Shown here piece after piece: positions 11,870-24,849 of a stretch of DNA of 64,000 nucleotides; within the stretch, counting starts at the first letter, position 1; every line of letters begins with the position of its first letter. Below the pieces are notes generated by a model. The model searched no databases. It was not told where the DNA came from and worked only from the letters and a program-made list of their open reading frames with translations. Made by a program: the position numbers and the translations under genes. The stretch is from NCBI GenBank assembly GCA_025642065.1, contig JAODUP010000913.1, positions 191,001-255,000 of the forward strand. Direction: 5' to 3'. The stretch comes from Paralvinella palmiformis. Its lineage: Eukaryota; Annelida; Polychaeta; Terebellida; Alvinellidae.

Positions 11870-12390
11870 AATTAAGGGACGTACATTGGTTGAAACCACA
11901 CAACACCCATTTGGTTGGGACGCAACCGAAAATAAAATATTTCCAGAGAAAAGTTTACATCTAAGTCTAACTGGGTTCCACCGAAAAGGTTAACTGATCC
12001 CGATTTAATAGAATGCATAAATAACTTTACAAAGGAAATAGATGAACTAAATGTCCTACGGGAAAAACCAAATTTGACAATTGAAGGAAAATTAACTCCA
12101 AACATAGTATATTAAATAGTAATTACAAAATCTGACAAAGGTTCAGTAGTAGTAATAATGGACAAAAGGAATTATATTACTGAATGTTATCGTCAATTAA
12201 ATAATGATAATCATTACGAAAAGGTTAATGTATATCCCCAGAACGGCGATTCAAATAACTGGTATTTTAAATAAACTTAAATCTACGGGAGCAATTTCTT
12301 AAAAAACTAACAATTTCAATTCTTTTCACCTCCCCAGAAGCCAAGACCTCGATATTTTTATATGTTCCCTAAATTGTTTGTTCATAACGT
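11870..12390 (+). mobile_element. Penelope-like retroelement fragment (start of RT domain)
   Basis: Plus-strand frames read SNWVPPKRLTDPDLIECINN, then VITKSDKGSVVVIMDKRNYI with YRQLNND and HYEKV, and finally KPRPRYFYMFPKLF. The order of an I-K-DKG-VV-MD--YI block, an RQL block and a PR-FY--PK block is characteristic of the N-terminal RT region of Penelope-like elements. The block usually reads KADKGG; here it is KSDKGS. There are in-frame stops (for example near 12113), a frameshift before the last block, and no RT catalytic core or GIY-YIG domain downstream. It is a dead fragment cut off near 12400. Confidence 0.7.
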
Positions 12391-12419
12391 GTTCATGTTT
12401 TACTTCTATGGTGTTCTGC

Positions 12420-14340
12420 TAGCTAACTTCCCTCGGAATACAGCCTGACGACAACCACCCCGAGACTAATATGACCAGTGCAGTGGCATCCAACATCGCG
12501 CATATGAGCCACATATGGGCACTAATGAGTAAACAATATAATAAAATTACTACCCGATGACTTGAAGAAAGACCCTTCAGTCACTCCCCGACAACAAATT
12601 ACCCAGAAAACCAAAGTTCCCTCAAAACCGGACCGACGCTTCCCAACATAACCTTCGAACATCCCCAAAAGCCTGCACCCAAGGTAAGTCCTGCAACACA
12701 GAGCTCCGCATCACTTCACGGAACATCAGATGTTTCTACTCCAGAAGAAGGATGCTCCTGAACCACATACAGGATCGACAACCAGACATAATTCTCTTAC
12801 AGGAAATGCTAACTAGCAGCAGTAATTCCCCAAACCTTCAAGATTATCACATATATTATAGACCAAAAGATCCCACAACTACCTCCACTTCCCGGAGAAT
12901 GATCACTGCTGTCGGACATGGCATTCTATACACTTTCAGAATTCAGACCACAAATTGCTGCACTGAGTACCAACTTGTAATTATCCACACCGATGGAGAC
13001 AAAGATCATGCATTCATCAACCTCTACACAAGTCCAGGCAACCTCACATATATCCTAGACGTTGTTGAACTCCACCCCCAACACATAGTAATGGGGTACT
13101 TTAATACTCACCACACTGCCTGGGGACACAAGACAACATGAACTGGTACAGCTCGCATGGCCCAGCTGATGGACACCCACTCGGCCATCATCAACGAGCC
13201 CAATGTGCCCACAATAGAAAATGGTTCCACCATTGACTTGGCCATCTCCTTCATGGACCTCATACGGAATTTCCTATCCTAATTCCAAACTCTTTCGTTC
13301 CAGTACCTCATGCTCCATCCTGAAGTGGAACACTCGAAGAGCTGACTGGGTAAAATATTCAAAAACCCTACGGACTTTGACACCTGATATCTTCCCCAAC
13401 ATAGACATAGACATCTACCTAGACAACATGCTAGAAGGAGTAGAATTGTCGGCTGATCTCTCGGTACCAAAATATACTGAGACCAAAAACAACAGATGGA
13501 CCAACTTCAAACCCTAAGAAGGTAAGATATATATCCGACAACTAAGTATGTCCACCAAAGCCTTTAAGCGACTCAAAACGGAACTTAGGGCCATCCAGAA
13601 GATTGTCAAGTGTGAACTGCGAAACTTCAGACCAAGGATTAGGATGAATGGCATGAGAAACTCCCCACTATGAATACCAGCCGACAATGGTCAGAAATCA
13701 GTAACATGAATGGTTCCACGAAATCAATGACAATGATAACCCCTAAAGAAGAAGCTGACACTCTAGTAAAACACTTTGCTACCCGAGCTGCATCCCACAC
13801 CCGACCATTAAGGATCCTTCAGCAAATTCAGAATAGTGCAGCTCGCACTGTAACAAATACTAGAAAATATGATCATATCACCCCAATTCTTCAAAAACTA
13901 CATTGGCTACCTGTTAGACAGCGTATCCATTTCAAGATTATGTTAATAACATATAAATCTATTAATGATATGGCGCCAGAATAGCTGTGTGAACTGGTTT
14001 CTATTAGAAAGTCATCCCGAAAACTCAGGCCATCCAGTCAGATACTATTGCAGGTGCCAGGGTCTCGGCTCAAGACATATGATGATTGTGCGTTTAGTGT
14101 TGCAGCCTCCACTTTGTGGAATAAGTTGCCGGCAGATATTAGAAATGCGTCGTCTCTTGAAAATGTTAAATCTGTTCTAAAAACACACCTATTTAAGGTC
14201 GCTTTCACAGATAAATAATTATTATCTTTTAAATCATTACAGGGTTTTTACAGACATTATTTGGGGTATTATTATATTACATATTATTTGTACAGCGCCT
14301 TTGAATGGCTCCTGCTAGTAAGGGCGCTTTATTAAATATA

Positions 14341-14375
<35 letters not shown>

Positions 14376-16469
14376 TAGAGACAGACACGAAGAATGCTCT
14401 TCAGCCCTCCAAGAATCCAAAGAGTCCAGCAATGACCGAGCTTTTTCCATGTACTAACTAAATAATCACATCAAAGCTGTTACAATAACTACATCAGGTA
14501 AGGACGCATTCATCTATGAATTATTCATAAACGAGCCGAGATCTTCTTAGAAAATTACTTGGACTTTATAATAGCTCTTGGCACCAGGGTATTCTACCAG
14601 GACAATAGAAGAAGGTCAAGGTCATACCTATACCCAAGTCTGGTGGGTCATCCTTCAGGCCGATATCCCCGCTACAAAACATATGTAAGATTATGGAGAA
14701 GATGATTGCCAACAAAGTAACCTGGCTCCTCCCAACCCATCAGAGTCTCTTCGGATTTGAACGAGGAAAGTCGACTACTGACGCAATAGCCCAAATCCCT
14801 GGTGACATAACTAACGGAAGAAAATCCAACTGCAGGAATAAGACAACCGCTGTGACATTCCTCGATCTGGACAAGACATTTGAACGAGCTCAATCACAAG
14901 CTATTTTAGACTCCTTAATAACACTCGAGTTCAAAGGTAATATTCTAGCATGGCAGACCACAGGTTATTCACCGGTTCACAATCGGAGAATAACCAATAG
15001 ATCTAGTAAAATCATTTAAGTATCTAGGGGTGGTCATAGACGACAAATTAAATTTTATAACCCACGTCAAATACATTAAAGAAAAACTTAACAGCCGACT
15101 GGCTATCCTTAAAATAATCGCCAGCAGCAGTAAGGGAGTTTCTACTTACGTGCTTCTCACACTTTATAGAGCACTGATTAAGACTGTTCTCACATATTCT
15201 GCACCGGTTCTACCGAAGGCGTCTCCTTCAGCCACCATAAAGCAACTCGAGATAATACAAAGAGCTTTCCTCAGAATCTCCCTAGGCCAACCCCAATAGC
15301 CCTCATCTACGCCGAAGCAGATGAACCTCACAGCCCATACCCATCATCCGAGTAATCCAGGACTGCCTCCAGAGCAGCGACAGTCTAAACGGACTTTCAA
15401 ATACTGCTAATCCACCAACCCCTAGTCCAACCCAAACCTCCGTGGTTAATCCCGCCATTCGAGGTCAACATCTCCCGTGACCACCCCAAGAAAGTCTACT
15501 GCGAACTGCGAAGTCCAGAATCAAAAGCTTTCTGACTCACATACCAGAATTTGGTACCCAGACGGTAGCCAACACGATACCGGTAACACCGGTTGGTCGG
15601 CTTACCCTCCCGAAGAATCATCCATCTCGGGTAGACTCCCTCAATTCACTCCCATAACTTTAACCGAACTCACTGTCCTCCTGGCGACGCTCCGATGGTG
15701 CAGAACCCACCGAATCCTGCATCAGAGGATAGTCATATACACTGACTCCCTGGTTGCACTCCGCATCCCCCCAAAACACCGTCCTTCGACCTACCCTGAA
15801 ACAGCCCATCAAGTCTGGGATGAAACCCAACATCTCAAACAACTAGCCATCCAGGTTATCTTCCATTGGATACCAAACCACGTCAGAATCTTTGGTAACG
15901 AAGAAGCTGACCGACTTGTCAATTTAGCCACAAACCTTGTCACTATACCGACATGTGAGCAAACCATTGGAGTTCCAGGACGACTAATCCCTAAGAGGAT
16001 CAAGATTATGACAGACAAACTTTACAGTGACTACTACACGACTGCATCTCGTACTTAGTATCTCAGTACCACAATACCAGATCATAGAATATGCCCAAAT
16101 AAATTTATAGACACCCAATTACGACTACTAAGATATCACTCCTGTTTCAAGAGTTTCAAGACTGCTGATAAACACACCATATGTAATGTGTGTCAAAGTC
16201 GTTTTAGCCCAACCCACTACTTGATAGAATGCTCCTGACTACCGAATATTTGACAAAACATTAAACAAAAACTACTCCCGGTCAAACTTTCCCTTCCCGC
16301 AATAGACAAAGCAAAATACATGATACGACGATCAATAATCATCCCAAAGACCAATTATGTTCGGTGTTTGTGGTATCTGTGATGGAGTTGATGACACCAA
16401 CTCTTCTTCGTCCTCTTCCTGGTCTTATTCATTCTCTGAGATCTGAGAACACATCATATATTAATAATG

Positions 16470-16502
<33 letters not shown>
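12420..16502 (+). mobile_element. Degenerate I-clade-like LINE (APE endonuclease, RT, RNase H, zinc knuckle, TAA tail)
   Basis: From 12752 an APE endonuclease reads with LLQEM, MGYFNTHHTAWG and, past a stop, GSTIDLAIS; the usual GDFN aspartate is Tyr. RT remnants follow: KVIPIPKSGG..FRPIS (about 14610-14665), FERGKSTTDAI and VTFLDLDKTF (14755-14880), and YLGVVIDDKLNF near 15025. An RNase H domain at 15540-15960 keeps all motifs: YPDGS, ELTVLLATLRW, IYTDSLVAL, WIPNHVR..GNEEAD. A knuckle CNVCQSRFSPTHYLIEC lies near 16185. The copy ends in a (TAA)n run at 16466-16501. RNase H plus a TAA tail fits the I clade. Many stops and shifts make it dead. A second LINE is inserted at 13795-14372. Confidence 0.85.
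13795..14372 (+). mobile_element. L2/CR1-like LINE 3' end nested in the I-like element
   Basis: Frames read RILQQIQNSAARTVT, LQKLHWLPVRQRIHFK, then a stop, then LCELV, SRLKTYDDCAFSVAA, STLWNKLPADIRNA and VLKTHLF. This is the conserved end of L2/CR1-type ORF2. Downstream are an untranslated 3' end with 'tacagcgcctttgaatggc' and a run of ATT repeats at 14341-14372. It interrupts the I-like element between its endonuclease and RT regions, so it inserted later. Confidence 0.85.
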
Positions 16503-17150
16503 GAGTTGAAACCTAAACACCATCATCATATCCAATCAATGTTGTTTACTTTGATGTTATAAATCTCCCAACAACAGTCCTATATCTAGTCAAATATCGA
16601 TTTGGTGAGGCTTAATTGCAATTTTAGACCGATGCCAAACTAAACGAGACATGACTACATTTTTAGCTATGTGCCAATTGAAATATAACTATCCCGGCTC
16701 ACAAAAATCGGTGGCACGTTCTGTCAAATGGGTGGCTGGATAAGATATACGCAATGCAGCAAATGACTGTCAAATTTAAAACCAACACCGGGAGCTCGCA
16801 ACTGGTGACACCGGAATAATAATACTAACGATCATATCTAAGATTAGCTATACAATTAGCAGAACTACACATCTACACTCGAAATATTCAAAATCGACGT
16901 TCTAATTATTTACAGCTGAACAAACCAACAAATTTACTGAACATACATTCTTGGCGTTCTAACTCGGCATACATGTTATACACCTTTAACACAAAACAAT
17001 AAATATAACAGTAAGACAACTTCAAGGTACCTGCAGATTCTTTGGTTATCCCTAAAATGATGGAAATTGTATCTCGTACGCAAAACAAAGCAGTGAGAAG
17101 CCTTCGAAAATGTGAAGCTTTAAAAACAGACATAAATAAATGTGTTTTTT
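16503..17150. other. Intergenic, nothing recognised
   Basis: AT-rich, without a convincing exon or known repeat. Confidence 0.5.
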
Positions 17151-17154
17151 ACCA

Positions 17155-18450
<1,296 letters not shown>

Positions 18451-18529
18451 AATCATTAAATAAAGCAGGAATTTGTCAGGAAATCGACTTCAAATGTTCT
18501 TATTATTTAGAGTGTTCAATGAAGCACAC

Positions 18530-19610
18530 GAATCACAGTTCAATATTTGGTATGAAGACCACGGGCATTGTACAGAGCTTGTCCTCGTCGAGGCATGCTG
18601 TCAATCAGGGTTGCCAGGGGTTGAAGGGGCAGAGCTTGCCATGCATCAATGACTGCCTGTCGCAATTCCGCCAGATTAGTAGTAGGCTGGTTGGCACTTG
18701 CATCCATGGTGCGTGTTACTTCGGATCACATGTTATCTACATCATTCATATCCGGAGACACTGCTGGCCATTCCATGAGTTCGATCCCTTCAGTTTCCAT
18801 GAAATGGACACTGCGCGAGTTCTGTGAGGCCTGGCGTTGTCATCCTGGTACACAAAATTATGCCCAAATGTCAGACGAACAAATGACAATAACTGTTTCT
18901 TCAGGATCTGTAGATACTGGTACTGATCCAGGTTTCCATCGCCGATGTGAAGGTCACATTTTCCATGATGTTGGTAACTCCACTGCCCCCTGCTTGGACT
19001 CTAGGAACGATGCAATCTTCATTATAGGCCTCAAGTTGCTGTCTGCAGATCCGAATACGACCATCTACCCGGTAAAGCAAGAATCTGGATGACCTGCTGC
19101 CAATGACCTGATCACCAGCGAAGATGGTTTTTAATCCAATCCATACGCGCCTGTCGATGTCTTTGTAACAGTAAAAGTTTCTTCAATGATCTCCTGGCGA
19201 CGTAACCTGCACGGATCAATCGCAGATTCGCTAGCATTCTGGATACAGGGGTATTAGTGAACCATAATAACTCAGCACGAAAGGTGTTTGCTGACTTGGT
19301 ACGCCCATTTCGGCACAAACGTAGCAGATAACGGTCTTCTCTTTCTGTTGTCTTATGGGGACGTCCGGGTCTAGCTCTGGGTGTGGGTACGCCCGTCTGA
19401 CGATTTATCTTTTGCACCCTTGAGACTGTTCCCTGTGCTATCCCAAGAGGTTGGGCAATGAACTTCTGTTTGGAACCCATACGCCATATGGCAAGAACTC
19501 GTCGATAAATTCCTTCATTAAAATGACGGATCATGATGTCAAGAAAGTTGCCCAGAAATTTCAGCAAATTCCGCCGGCACGGCCGAGAGTACAACTAGAG
19601 ATAACAATAG
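18530..19610 (-). pseudogene. Tc1/mariner-type transposase, broken
   Basis: The minus strand from 19594 to 19112 is open for 160 codons. It shows a helix-turn-helix region (RVLAIWRMGSKQKFIAQPLG), a GRP-like linker (RARPGRPHKTT), LLRLCRNGRTKSA and RRSLKKLLLLQRHRQARMDW. Downstream, in shifted frames, are RVDGRIRI, YNEDCI, the catalytic-core segment YQDDNARPHRTRAV, then EWPAVSPDMND, and near the end RRGQALYNARGLHT. This is the DNA-binding plus DDE-core order of a Tc1-type transposase. At least two frameshifts and several stops make it inactive. I could not find matching terminal inverted repeats by eye. Confidence 0.85.
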
Positions 19611-19619
19611 CTCTACCTC

Positions 19620-19835
19620 CTTATTTATTGAGTCTTAGATATCACGCCACGTGGACCTTGGTTGTTGTTTTATTGGTCACCCATCTCACTCAAAACAATA
19701 CCACGTGTTAAAAATGTATGCCAAAATACTCGTCACGTATTAGTGATTACGCTGATACCACTGAATAGATAATAAATACTAACTAGTCCTAACATGCTGT
19801 TCCACAAAAGAATGCAACGGATAAAAAAATACATT

Positions 19836-19897
<62 letters not shown>

Positions 19898-19966
19898 CAC
19901 CAATGTATTTACTTAGCTAGAAGTTACTAGTCCTGTTGACTAGCAGTGAATTCTGATTAGCTTCTA

Positions 19967-20017
<51 letters not shown>

Positions 20018-20690
20018 AAAGGGTATTTAAAACATTTTAGTGACATTATTGAAATGTTTTCCTGCTTAGAAAAAATGAAACTGTGTAAATAAATGTAGTA
20101 TTAATTATTACTTTTATTACTGAGTGATAAGGTGTTTATGATAGAATCATAACATCATATTTAACTTTAGCTTAATAACGCACATTTACTCGCATGCTTG
20201 TCTGTTTGTTTCTCCTCTTGTTCTTATTCCCGTTGGTGCTGATGGAGATATTGTTGTACGTATTGTTGTTACTCAAAAACAAATACATTTTAGTAAATGT
20301 TCTTTCTAACATGCCTAGTGGTAACAAGTAGTTTCATGGCCATTAACATATCATATGTAAATGAGCTTCATTTTTATCAGCGGTTTAGAGATCGAGTATT
20401 AAATATTCATTGAATTCTCACTCATTTATAAGATATGTGTTGATTATATATTCCAATCCAAACAAAGCCAGCATTCCATATTTCAAGTTCTGTCATTTAA
20501 AGATACATATCCTGTCTCAAATGATACATAATTGTATTCATGTGAAAGTACAGAAAATCTTATTTTCCAAACATGCCGATATGGGTCTCTAAATACATAT
20601 TGGCTTAAAACGCTGGTTGGAAATATTGCAGTCTGCATGTTATATAACGGAATAGAATAACAAAACGTCTTTCAAACCCAGAGCCTAATA
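19620..20690. other. Intergenic with (TA)n runs
   Basis: Two TA runs lie at about 19838-19896 and 19971-20018. Otherwise AT-rich with no supported exon. Confidence 0.55.
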
Positions 20691-20692
20691 CT

Positions 20693-20885
20693 AATGTAAG
20701 GATTACTGTGGTAGATAAGATACCAAGTCTTGTTTGTCTACATCAAATAGTTCATCCTCATAATGAGTCCCGTGACCATTACAAATCGATCCAGAAGGTT
20801 TATGTGTAATTGTCGCGCTGTCTTTGTTCCGGATACACATATATCAGCATTGACCTGCAGTTTCTATGCGAATCAGACATATGTG
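20693..20885 (-). pseudogene. Decayed PAN/apple exon, third copy in window
   Basis: Read on the minus strand, this matches exon 1 of the gene at 29782: IRIETAGQC, a stop, YMCIRNKDSATITHKPSG, SICNGHGTHYED, then LFDVDK. An in-frame TGA follows the first cysteine, the third cysteine is Ser (KDSAT where the gene has KECAT), and the signal-peptide half is not recognisable. The donor region after the exon (GTAATCC) is still there. Confidence 0.8.
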
Positions 20886-20995
20886 CGCAAGATTCAGTGA
20901 TATTCTGTTAACGGCGTCTAATGTCCTGAACCGACATTTTACACAGGACACTGATTTCTCTAAAATGACACGCGCGCGTGTGTAAATGGAAATGT

Positions 20996-21127
20996 TGTTT
21001 TAGGGCCACATTTGTACAAAAGGTTATTCCAAATTGGGTCGAGTGATGTATGAGCCAAATTCTAACAAACGACAGTAAGTCTTCAGCGCAGTACTTTAGC
21101 CACTGCGCTATTAGAAGGGTCCACTTA
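20996..21127 (-). mobile_element. SINE-D copy
   Basis: On the minus strand it carries TAGCGCAGTGGCTAAAGTAC and TGTCGTTTGTTAGAATTTGG, matching the plus-strand copy near 60470-60530, and ends with the 'ttttgtacaaatgtggccctaaaaca' type of tail shared with SINE-A. It is probably tRNA-derived. Confidence 0.6.
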
Positions 21128-21185
21128 GATCTTAGCTGAAACAGCCGACGATCAGGACAGAAATTGAAAAAGAGAGCATACAAAT

Positions 21186-21224
21186 TTGAAACACACACAC
21201 ACGTACGGACACCCACGAGCACAC

Positions 21225-21306
<82 letters not shown>

Positions 21307-21433
21307 GACTGGTGAGACATTACACATGTCTCAGCAAGAAAAGTCGCCACTCTGGATTCAGTCCCCTGAAGAAACGTCCAGAGTTTGAATTCACGGTTCG
21401 AGATTCTCTGTGCCTGTGCCTTATTATACACAG

Positions 21434-21522
<89 letters not shown>

Positions 21523-21651
21523 GACTGGTGAGACATTACACATGTCTCAGCAAGAAAAGTCGCCACTCTGGATTCAGTCCCCTGAAGAAACGTCCAGAGT
21601 TTGAATTCACGGTTCGAGATTCTCTGTGCCTGTGCCTTATTATACACAGCT

Positions 21652-21738
<87 letters not shown>

Positions 21739-21760
21739 CATATATATATATATATCCTTA
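21186..21760. repeat. (CA)n arrays separated by an identical 135-bp spacer
   Basis: Three CA runs (about 21222-21304, 21436-21520, 21655-21738) are separated by two copies of a spacer (21305-21436 and 21521-21653) that I read as identical. A third, near-identical spacer without a long CA run lies at 25690-25828. The last CA run ends in a short TA run. The spacer contains three stems: GAGACA/TGTCTC, TTCAG/CTGAA, and an outer CTCTGGA/TCCAGAG. Confidence 0.95.
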
Positions 21761-21912
21761 AAATAATTCATTCTCAGTCGAACATAATGTGGAAAAAGAA
21801 AGCATAGCAATGATTGACAGCTTGATTGTTTTATTTACATCCGAATTGTTTACAGTAAATGTAAATATCAATAAATAAATCATCATTAGATCAGAATTAT
21901 GTCAGAATTATG

Positions 21913-22087
<175 letters not shown>

Positions 22088-22249
22088 ATTTTGTTCTTGT
22101 CACTCATCTGTTAATGTAATATCTTTACATATCACCAATTATAAATCAACATTAATTACTCTTATTTATTCTTACTATAAACAAAAGCTGTAATTTGAAA
22201 GCTAGTTATTTATTTTAACTATTTAAACTTAATCATTATTAGGTCGATA

Positions 22250-22920
22250 TTCTAAATCTAGGGTTACCTGTTTCGTTATGTCCTTTTAACTAATGTTTTC
22301 AATTCTATATCTAGCCACCCTTTGTGAGGATTTCACGACTACCGGGGGGGGACAGAATGGGATGATTGGCATCAGGATTAAATATTCGAAAATGAAGAGC
22401 ATAGACACATTAAAACTTAACAATTATGAATGGTTTATCTAACACATCTATGGATAATACTGTACAAATTATTTATTACCTACGTATTGAATTATGCAAG
22501 AGCTACGTATTTAACTATATTTCACCTGTACTGCATCCTTAGATGTGGGACAATGAACGTACGACATGAATTGAATACGAACAAAGCAATAAAAAGGTTA
22601 CGATTGATACCATTAAAAATGCCATCTCTCTCCCGAGGATATCCAACAAAAACAGATATCGGTCTATTTCCAGCGAACTATAATAAAGTAATGTGTCTTG
22701 GCAGTAATACAACTTTTTACCCTTCGTATATGAGTATTTGCGTGAATGAGTGAGTGAATAGGTGAGAGAGTAAGAGAATAGGTTGCGTGTTGAGTAGGGG
22801 GCTTATTGTATGAGAGACCGATTAAATGAGTGACTGAATGAGTAAATGAATCGATACATCATTCAGCAAGTCGGTCAGTCAGATAGTCAGTTAGTCATTG
22901 AGTCAGTGGTTTGTTGACCT
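22250..22920 (+). repeat. Repeat G copy 1 with degenerate GAGT-type tail
   Basis: About 500 bases match 41820-42330 at moderate divergence; shared blocks include GACATGAATTGAATACGAAC and AAGCAGATATCGGTCTA-type segments. Both copies run into a degenerate GAGTGAAT / AGTCAGTC tetranucleotide region (22740-22915 here), followed by CAGTGGTTT. Confidence 0.8.
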
Positions 22921-22979
22921 TAACGTTTGCATAAGCTCAGTCACATGGTTTAGCATTTCTGAATAGAAAGCTTTCACGC

Positions 22980-24570
22980 TGACGTCCGCATTTGAGTGTG
23001 TGTGTGTGTGTGTGTGAATAGCTTAATATTTAAAAATAAGATAAATATTTTATAGTTATTCCAACAATTCAATGCACATCAAAGGTAAATGGGTCAATGA
23101 AATAAAATAAAACCCCTGCTAACTATCAATTTGCCTAATCTAACATCGACGACTCAGACATATATCTGTAGGTACTAGAAGTAACATTTTGATGTATTAG
23201 TTCGTAAATTGGTAAACACTGAATAAATCTTCCAATACTCACTTTGTGCCGGGCAAAAAATTTATGTTAGGATTCAGCAAGGTCCTCGAGCGCATCAGAA
23301 GAAAATGGGATAATTATTGCTGATTAAGGTTACAGTTATTGGGTACAAAACGCATGATTGCCATTAAAAGTGTTTTTCCCAAGAACACCCAACGGCAACT
23401 TCCAGCAAATGCATATCGTGCAGCGGCTATATCGGCATCAGTGCATATCGAATTCCCTGTGTACAAATATGATCATGGGAGACATATAGTGACCAACGAT
23501 TGTTGTTACCACTCAAGGTACCAGTATTGTTGCAAGCGATATTATTCACCGGCGAAAATAACACTGAAGAGATCAAGTTTTAGAATAGATTTCATGCAAC
23601 GTGTTCCAGGAGACAGGGGGTTGTCACACTAAATGCACATCGATCACATGACTTGAGACTAGACATAAATACGTTTGAGGTGGCATACTGATTTAGAAAT
23701 GACATTTAAGGGATATTCAAATATTTTTAATGTCATTGTTGTTAGAAAATATCGAAATTCATACGCTATCTGACATAAGCGGTTTCTGAAAATAAAACAG
23801 CCTTCGTTTGATCATATTCTCCAGTACCATATTTATAATTCATGGAAAAAGATTGACATGGTAATCGGATATTCTATATAATAGTTAATACATCATAACC
23901 CACAAGAATTGTAACAAACATCATAACTATTGTTTTCCTAGTTTTTTTCCCAGTTTTATCATCAGCAAGTAACAATTTCATATTCTATGCTAACATAAAT
24001 AAACCAATATTTTGGTGCGCCCCCCCCCTGTGTCAAACAACTGATCATTCATATTGATGAATTAGTGTAAATATTACATAATCTGTTTTACACCTTTAAT
24101 ATGCCGAACATCATTGAATATATATTCGACACATAATAAATTGTATTATCACGATACAATGAAGAGATGAGGACACTTAAAACTCGATTTTGTCATTCAG
24201 CTGAAAAATACGATATGTATTATATACTCAAGAAATAATGTGTATTATTTGGACATATCGAGTTGCATCAGCAATATTACATAGATCACTGGGATACGTT
24301 TCCAGTAATCGACATGCTGGATATAGCAGCATACGAGATGGCGGGAAAGGGTGCCTTCAGAAAAGAATGCTTTCATAAATAATTGAAATCTGTAGGCTGC
24401 AAGCTTTGAAACATGTATATGAGTGTAACAACAATCAATTGGCTAGATCAATAGATGATAATTACCTTGATGGCATTACCTTCCTAATTACCTTGATGGC
24501 TAGAACATTATTATGAAAAACCATATGTACAGTGTATAAAACCTTTTGCAAATGTTTTAAAACATATCAA
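22980..24570. other. Intergenic
   Basis: A short GT run is at 22998-23016. A 97-codon plus-strand frame at 23339-23632 has several Cys and Tyr residues but no recognised domain and no splice context, so I do not call it a gene. Confidence 0.45.
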
Positions 24571-24577
24571 TAAAATG

Positions 24578-24693
<116 letters not shown>

Positions 24694-24849
24694 TTCCTGA
24701 AAAAGAATTCACCCTCAGTTAGAGATAGTTTGGAAAAGAAAGATTACCTCTAACCTTTATGATTTCGGTTATTTTAAAGTAGAATCAAGTGTGGTATTAA
24801 TTATGGCGCGCTGATCATCTTAACAAATAAACAACCTGAAGCAGGGACT

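Noticed and set aside
21132..21734. 200-codon minus-strand frame with long CV runs
   Set aside because: Translation of CA/GT arrays and their spacers; no coding features.
21186..21740. CRISPR-like pattern of regular repeats and spacers
   Set aside because: The alternating parts are CA microsatellites and an identical spacer; CRISPR arrays have short identical repeats and differing spacers, and the genome is animal.
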